From NCBI GenBank assembly GCA_024693165.1, contig JAILLM010000109.1, positions 1 through 6,092 on the forward strand: DNA of 6,092 nt, in the 5' to 3' direction. Position numbers and translations under genes: made by a program. The DNA comes from Bacilli bacterium (GTDB lineage: Bacteria > Bacillota_I > Bacilli_A > RF39 > UBA660). Positions 3,658 to 6,092 of this stretch are shown piece by piece (the stretch's first letter is position 1; each line of letters starts with the position of its first letter). The notes below the pieces were generated by a model. The model was not told where the DNA came from and did no database searches. It saw only the letters and a list, made by a program, of their open reading frames with translations.

Positions 3658-5304
3658 TTATTTTTTTCTTTGTTTAACTAACTCATCTCTTTTAGAAACA
3701 TAATAGTCATAATCACCATAATAAGTTTGAATTTGTTTATTATTAAAACAAATAATTTTATCAGCAAATTTATTTATAAAATATCTGTCATGACTAATAA
3801 ATAATACAGTACCCGAAAAATCATCTAATGCTTTTTCAAAAACTTCTTTAGTATCAATATCAATATGATTTGTTGGTTCATCTAATATTAAAGCATTTAC
3901 ACTATTTTGTAGTAATTCAGCTAACTTAATTTTCATTCTTTCTCCACCTGAAAGATTACCAACTTTCTTTTTTATATCATCATTATAAAATTGAAAACCA
4001 ACTAATATTTGTCTAATTCTTTGCTCAGGTAAACCAGTTACACATCTAAAATACTCTAACAAAGTTTTTTTGTCATCTGGAAATTGAACCATTTGAGGAA
4101 TATATCCTATTTTTACACTAGGACCTATTTCAATATCACCAATATATTCTAAAGAATTTTCTCCTAATATAGATTTAATTACTGTTGATTTACCACATCC
4201 GTTTGGACCTAACAAAGCGATATGTTCACCTGCAGTAACATCAAAACTAATATCATCTATTAAAATATCACCATTTGGTAAAAGAACACTAAAATCATTA
4301 ACAGTAATTATCCTTTTACCAGATTTAGATACTTCTTGAAATTCCATATTAGTCTTTTTTCTTTTTACTGGTCTAACAATAGCATTATCTCTAATTTTAT
4401 CAATTCTTGTTTGTAAAGCATGAGCCCTTGCAGTTAAAGTAGAGCTATTAGTTTGCATTCCTCTTTCTGCAAACCATTTCATCTCAGTTTCTAACTTTTT
4501 AATTAATTGTTGTTGATCTTTATAATTTGCTAATTGTTTTTCAAAGTTTCTTTCTTTTTCTTCTAAAAATCCACTATAATTTGTATTATAAACTTCTCCT
4601 TCTTTAGTTTCTAAATCTAATAATTTATTACACATTTTATCTAAAAAATATCTATCATGAGAAACAATAACAGAAGCACCTTTAAAATTATTAATATAAT
4701 TTTCTAACCATTCTATTCTTTCAATATCTAAATGATTAGTAGGTTCATCAAGTAATAATAAATCAGGCTTAGTAATTAAAATCTTAGCAAGTTGAACTAA
4801 AGTTTTTTCCCCACCGCTTAAATCATTATAAACTTGATTTAAAATTTTAGTATCTAGTTTTAAACCATTTAATACAGTATTAATTTCAGCATCCATTTCA
4901 TAACCACCTAATTGAGAAAATTTTTCAATTAGATTACAATATTTATTAACAATATTAGTATCACTTGGATTCTTTTCCATTTCATCTTCTAATACTTTAA
5001 GATATTTAGAAATATCATACAAATCACCAAAGGATTCCTTTAATATTTCAGAAACTACTCTAGGATCTGATTTACTTGCACCTGTTTGATCTAAATATGA
5101 GACTTTAGCTCCTTTTTTTATACTAACTTGTCCGTTAGTAGCTTTTTCAATTCCTGCTATAATTTTTAATAATGTAGATTTCCCACAACCGTTTGGACCA
5201 ACTATTGAAATTCTTTCACCCTCATTTAAAGTAAAACAAATACCATCAAATAGAGTGCCAAATCCATAATTTGCACTCAAATCATTAACACTTAATATTT
5301 GCAT
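3658..5304 (-). CDS. ABC-F family ATPase (ribosome-acting, no membrane domain)
   Basis: The 548-residue protein has two ABC ATPase domains in one chain and no transmembrane segment, the layout of ABC-F proteins, which bind the ribosomal E site. Domain 1 shows Walker A GPNGCGKST (36-44), signature LSGGEK (162-167), Walker B LLLLDEPTNHLD (182-193) and the switch histidine in SHDRYF (215-220). Domain 2 shows GPNGCGKST (366-374), LSGGER (452-457), LILDEPTNHID (472-482) and SHDRYF (504-509). Both catalytic glutamates are present. The charged helical stretch at about 245-320, between the domains, is the P-site-tRNA interaction linker. The arm insertion in domain 1 (about 95-135) is short. Members include translation factors (EttA, Uup, YkpA types) and antibiotic-resistance proteins (Vga, Lsa, Msr types); I cannot decide which. 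ATG 5304 is set by GAGGTG at 5310-5315, 5 bases upstream. The gene follows the methyltransferase by 65 bases and may be co-transcribed with it. Confidence 0.93.
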   Translation of the reverse strand: MQILSVNDLSANYGFGTLFDGICFTLNEGERISIVGPNGCGKSTLLKIIAGIEKATNGQVSIKKGAKVSYLDQTGASKSDPRVVSEILKESFGDLYDISKYLKVLEDEMEKNPSDTNIVNKYCNLIEKFSQLGGYEMDAEINTVLNGLKLDTKILNQVYNDLSGGEKTLVQLAKILITKPDLLLLDEPTNHLDIERIEWLENYINNFKGASVIVSHDRYFLDKMCNKLLDLETKEGEVYNTNYSGFLEEKERNFEKQLANYKDQQQLIKKLETEMKWFAERGMQTNSSTLTARAHALQTRIDKIRDNAIVRPVKRKKTNMEFQEVSKSGKRIITVNDFSVLLPNGDILIDDISFDVTAGEHIALLGPNGCGKSTVIKSILGENSLEYIGDIEIGPSVKIGYIPQMVQFPDDKKTLLEYFRCVTGLPEQRIRQILVGFQFYNDDIKKKVGNLSGGERMKIKLAELLQNSVNALILDEPTNHIDIDTKEVFEKALDDFSGTVLFISHDRYFINKFADKIICFNNKQIQTYYGDYDYYVSKRDELVKQRKK

Positions 5305-5309
5305 TTTTT

Positions 5310-5324
5310 CACCTCACAATTATA
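5310..5324 (-). promoter_or_regulatory. TATAAT box and Shine-Dalgarno immediately before the ABC-F gene
   Basis: On the minus strand GAGGTG (5310-5315) is a good ribosome binding site for ATG 5304. TATAAT lies at 5319-5324, only 3 bases upstream. A transcript from this box would start inside the Shine-Dalgarno, so either the leader is almost absent or the upstream promoter at 5351-5380 is the working one. Confidence 0.45.
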
Positions 5325-5347
5325 CTTTTCATTTCAAAATTTTATTG

Positions 5348-5380
5348 ATTATTTTAACATTTAAAATAATTACTTGTCAA
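5348..5380 (-). promoter_or_regulatory. Candidate ABC-F promoter overlapped by a 10-bp palindrome
   Basis: Minus-strand TTGACA (5375-5380), 18 bases, then TAAAAT (5351-5356) with a TG extension (TGTTAAAAT, 5351-5359) make a plausible promoter with a start near 5344 and a 40-base leader. A perfect 10-bp inverted repeat, ATTATTTTAA (5348-5357) and TTAAAATAAT (5361-5370), with a 3-base centre, covers the -10 and touches the stop codon of the upstream gene. The all-AT stem with no T-run is a poor terminator. It could be an operator, or chance in AT-rich DNA. Confidence 0.4.
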
Positions 5381-6092
5381 CGTACGTATTAACTAGTTCA
5401 ATGACCTTTTTATGTTTTTTACTTCTTTTAGAATAGCCTTCATAAATATTGCTAATTATCATTTTAGTCTTATATAAACTATCATTAAAATCTTTTACAT
5501 TAAAAAAATACCATTTTTCATTAACAACTAATTCATTATCATTTATAAAAAAATTTCTTTCTACATTAATACCATCTTTATCTCTGATAGTTTTGTCATA
5601 CTCACATACATTAGCATTCAATTCTTTACAAAAGCCACTACATTTCAATTCTAAAGAAGTAGACTTACATGAACTAAAAGATTCGTCATAATCAATTAAA
5701 CAAATACCATTATCATTTAATATACTTTTTATTTTGTTTAGAATTTTAAAATATAATTTGTTATCAAAAGCTTGAATAGTTGAATACGGAAAAACAATTA
5801 AATCATATTTTTTTAAAGTGTTATAATCTAAAAAATCACTAGATATAATATTTACTTTTTCACTTTTCTCACTTAGTTTTATTAACCTTCCTGTAGAAAT
5901 ATCTAAAGCATCAACAATAGAGTATTTAGCCATTGGAATAGCAACTCTACCAGTACCGGCACCAACAACTAAAGTATTATTTATATTCTTATTTTTAATA
6001 TAATTAATATAGAAATTAATATCTTTATTTTGATGACCCAAAATATTAGAATTATGCCAATCATATAAAATTGCTTCTACATATTCATTAAT
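5370..6092 (-). CDS. Class I SAM-dependent methyltransferase, 5' end outside window
   Basis: The frame is open to the right edge (240 codons in the window), so the start lies outside. A TTG at 6041 is not the start, because the 17 codons before it (ending LYDWHNSNI) continue protein-like sequence. From that TTG as residue 1, motif I is LVVGAGTGRV (24-33), followed by the acidic ribose-binding strand DALDIS (44-49), SSDFLDY (67-73) and YDLIVFPYST (79-88), in the order of a Rossmann-fold methyltransferase. The later strands YFFNVKDF and the basic end YSKRSKKHKK fit the C-terminal half of this fold. It would transfer a methyl group from S-adenosylmethionine in the cytoplasm to an unknown small or large acceptor. 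The stop TAA 5370-5372 is 65 bases before the ABC-F start with no strong terminator between. Confidence 0.85.
   Translation of the reverse strand: MNEYVEAILYDWHNSNILGHQNKDINFYINYIKNKNINNTLVVGAGTGRVAIPMAKYSIVDALDISTGRLIKLSEKSEKVNIISSDFLDYNTLKKYDLIVFPYSTIQAFDNKLYFKILNKIKSILNDNGICLIDYDESFSSCKSTSLELKCSGFCKELNANVCEYDKTIRDKDGINVERNFFINDNELVVNEKWYFFNVKDFNDSLYKTKMIISNIYEGYSKRSKKHKKVIELVNTYVDK

Noticed and set aside
5380..5388. ACGTACGTA palindrome
   Set aside because: It lies in the coding end of the methyltransferase (TYV codons) and is short enough to be chance.
5449..5691. Plus-strand open frame of 80 codons
   Set aside because: It is antisense to the well-supported methyltransferase, with low-complexity Leu/Ser-rich composition.

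Overview
The window is strongly AT-rich bacterial DNA with purine-rich Shine-Dalgarno sites, extended -10 promoters (TGnTATAAT type) and many short rho-independent terminators. Tryptophan is encoded by TGG in every intact gene, so the standard bacterial code applies. This points to a low-GC Bacillota (Bacilli or Clostridia, possibly an uncultured gut lineage). I cannot name the organism more precisely from sequence alone.

Apart from the extreme left end, every gene lies on the minus strand, so gene order in the direction of transcription runs from right to left. From the right edge: a class I SAM-dependent methyltransferase cut by the window edge (5370-6092), a two-domain ABC-F ATPase (3658-5304), a decayed methyltransferase gene (about 3161-3588) joined in frame to a small P-loop kinase-like protein (2638-3144), a compact HTH-WYL regulator (2096-2572) followed without an intervening terminator by a NADAR/YbiA-family N-glycosidase (1552-2037), a stand-alone DnaG-type CHC2 zinc-finger protein (849-1448), and an Fe-S uracil-DNA-glycosylase-superfamily protein (96-683).

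The left end is the oddest part. Bases 1-106 on the plus strand encode the C-terminus of a second, near-identical uracil-DNA-glycosylase-like protein. Its last 94 bases form a 91% inverted repeat with the 3' end of the minus-strand gene, leaving a 46-base spacer. That spacer carries a good Shine-Dalgarno site and eight native-looking codons of a downstream plus-strand gene, which stops exactly where the second repeat arm begins. This is an inversion or chimeric junction between two homologous loci.

Transcription units are small. Hairpin terminators lie at 716-744, 1514-1546, 2600-2623 and 3614-3642, and most are followed closely by the extended -10 element of the next gene. Several 5' leaders look extremely short. 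The genes look like unrelated housekeeping or accessory units (DNA repair, nucleotide-derivative clean-up, translation or antibiotic protection, methyl transfer). The one convincing functional pairing is the WYL regulator with the NADAR enzyme. I see no rRNA, tRNA, CRISPR array or complete mobile element.
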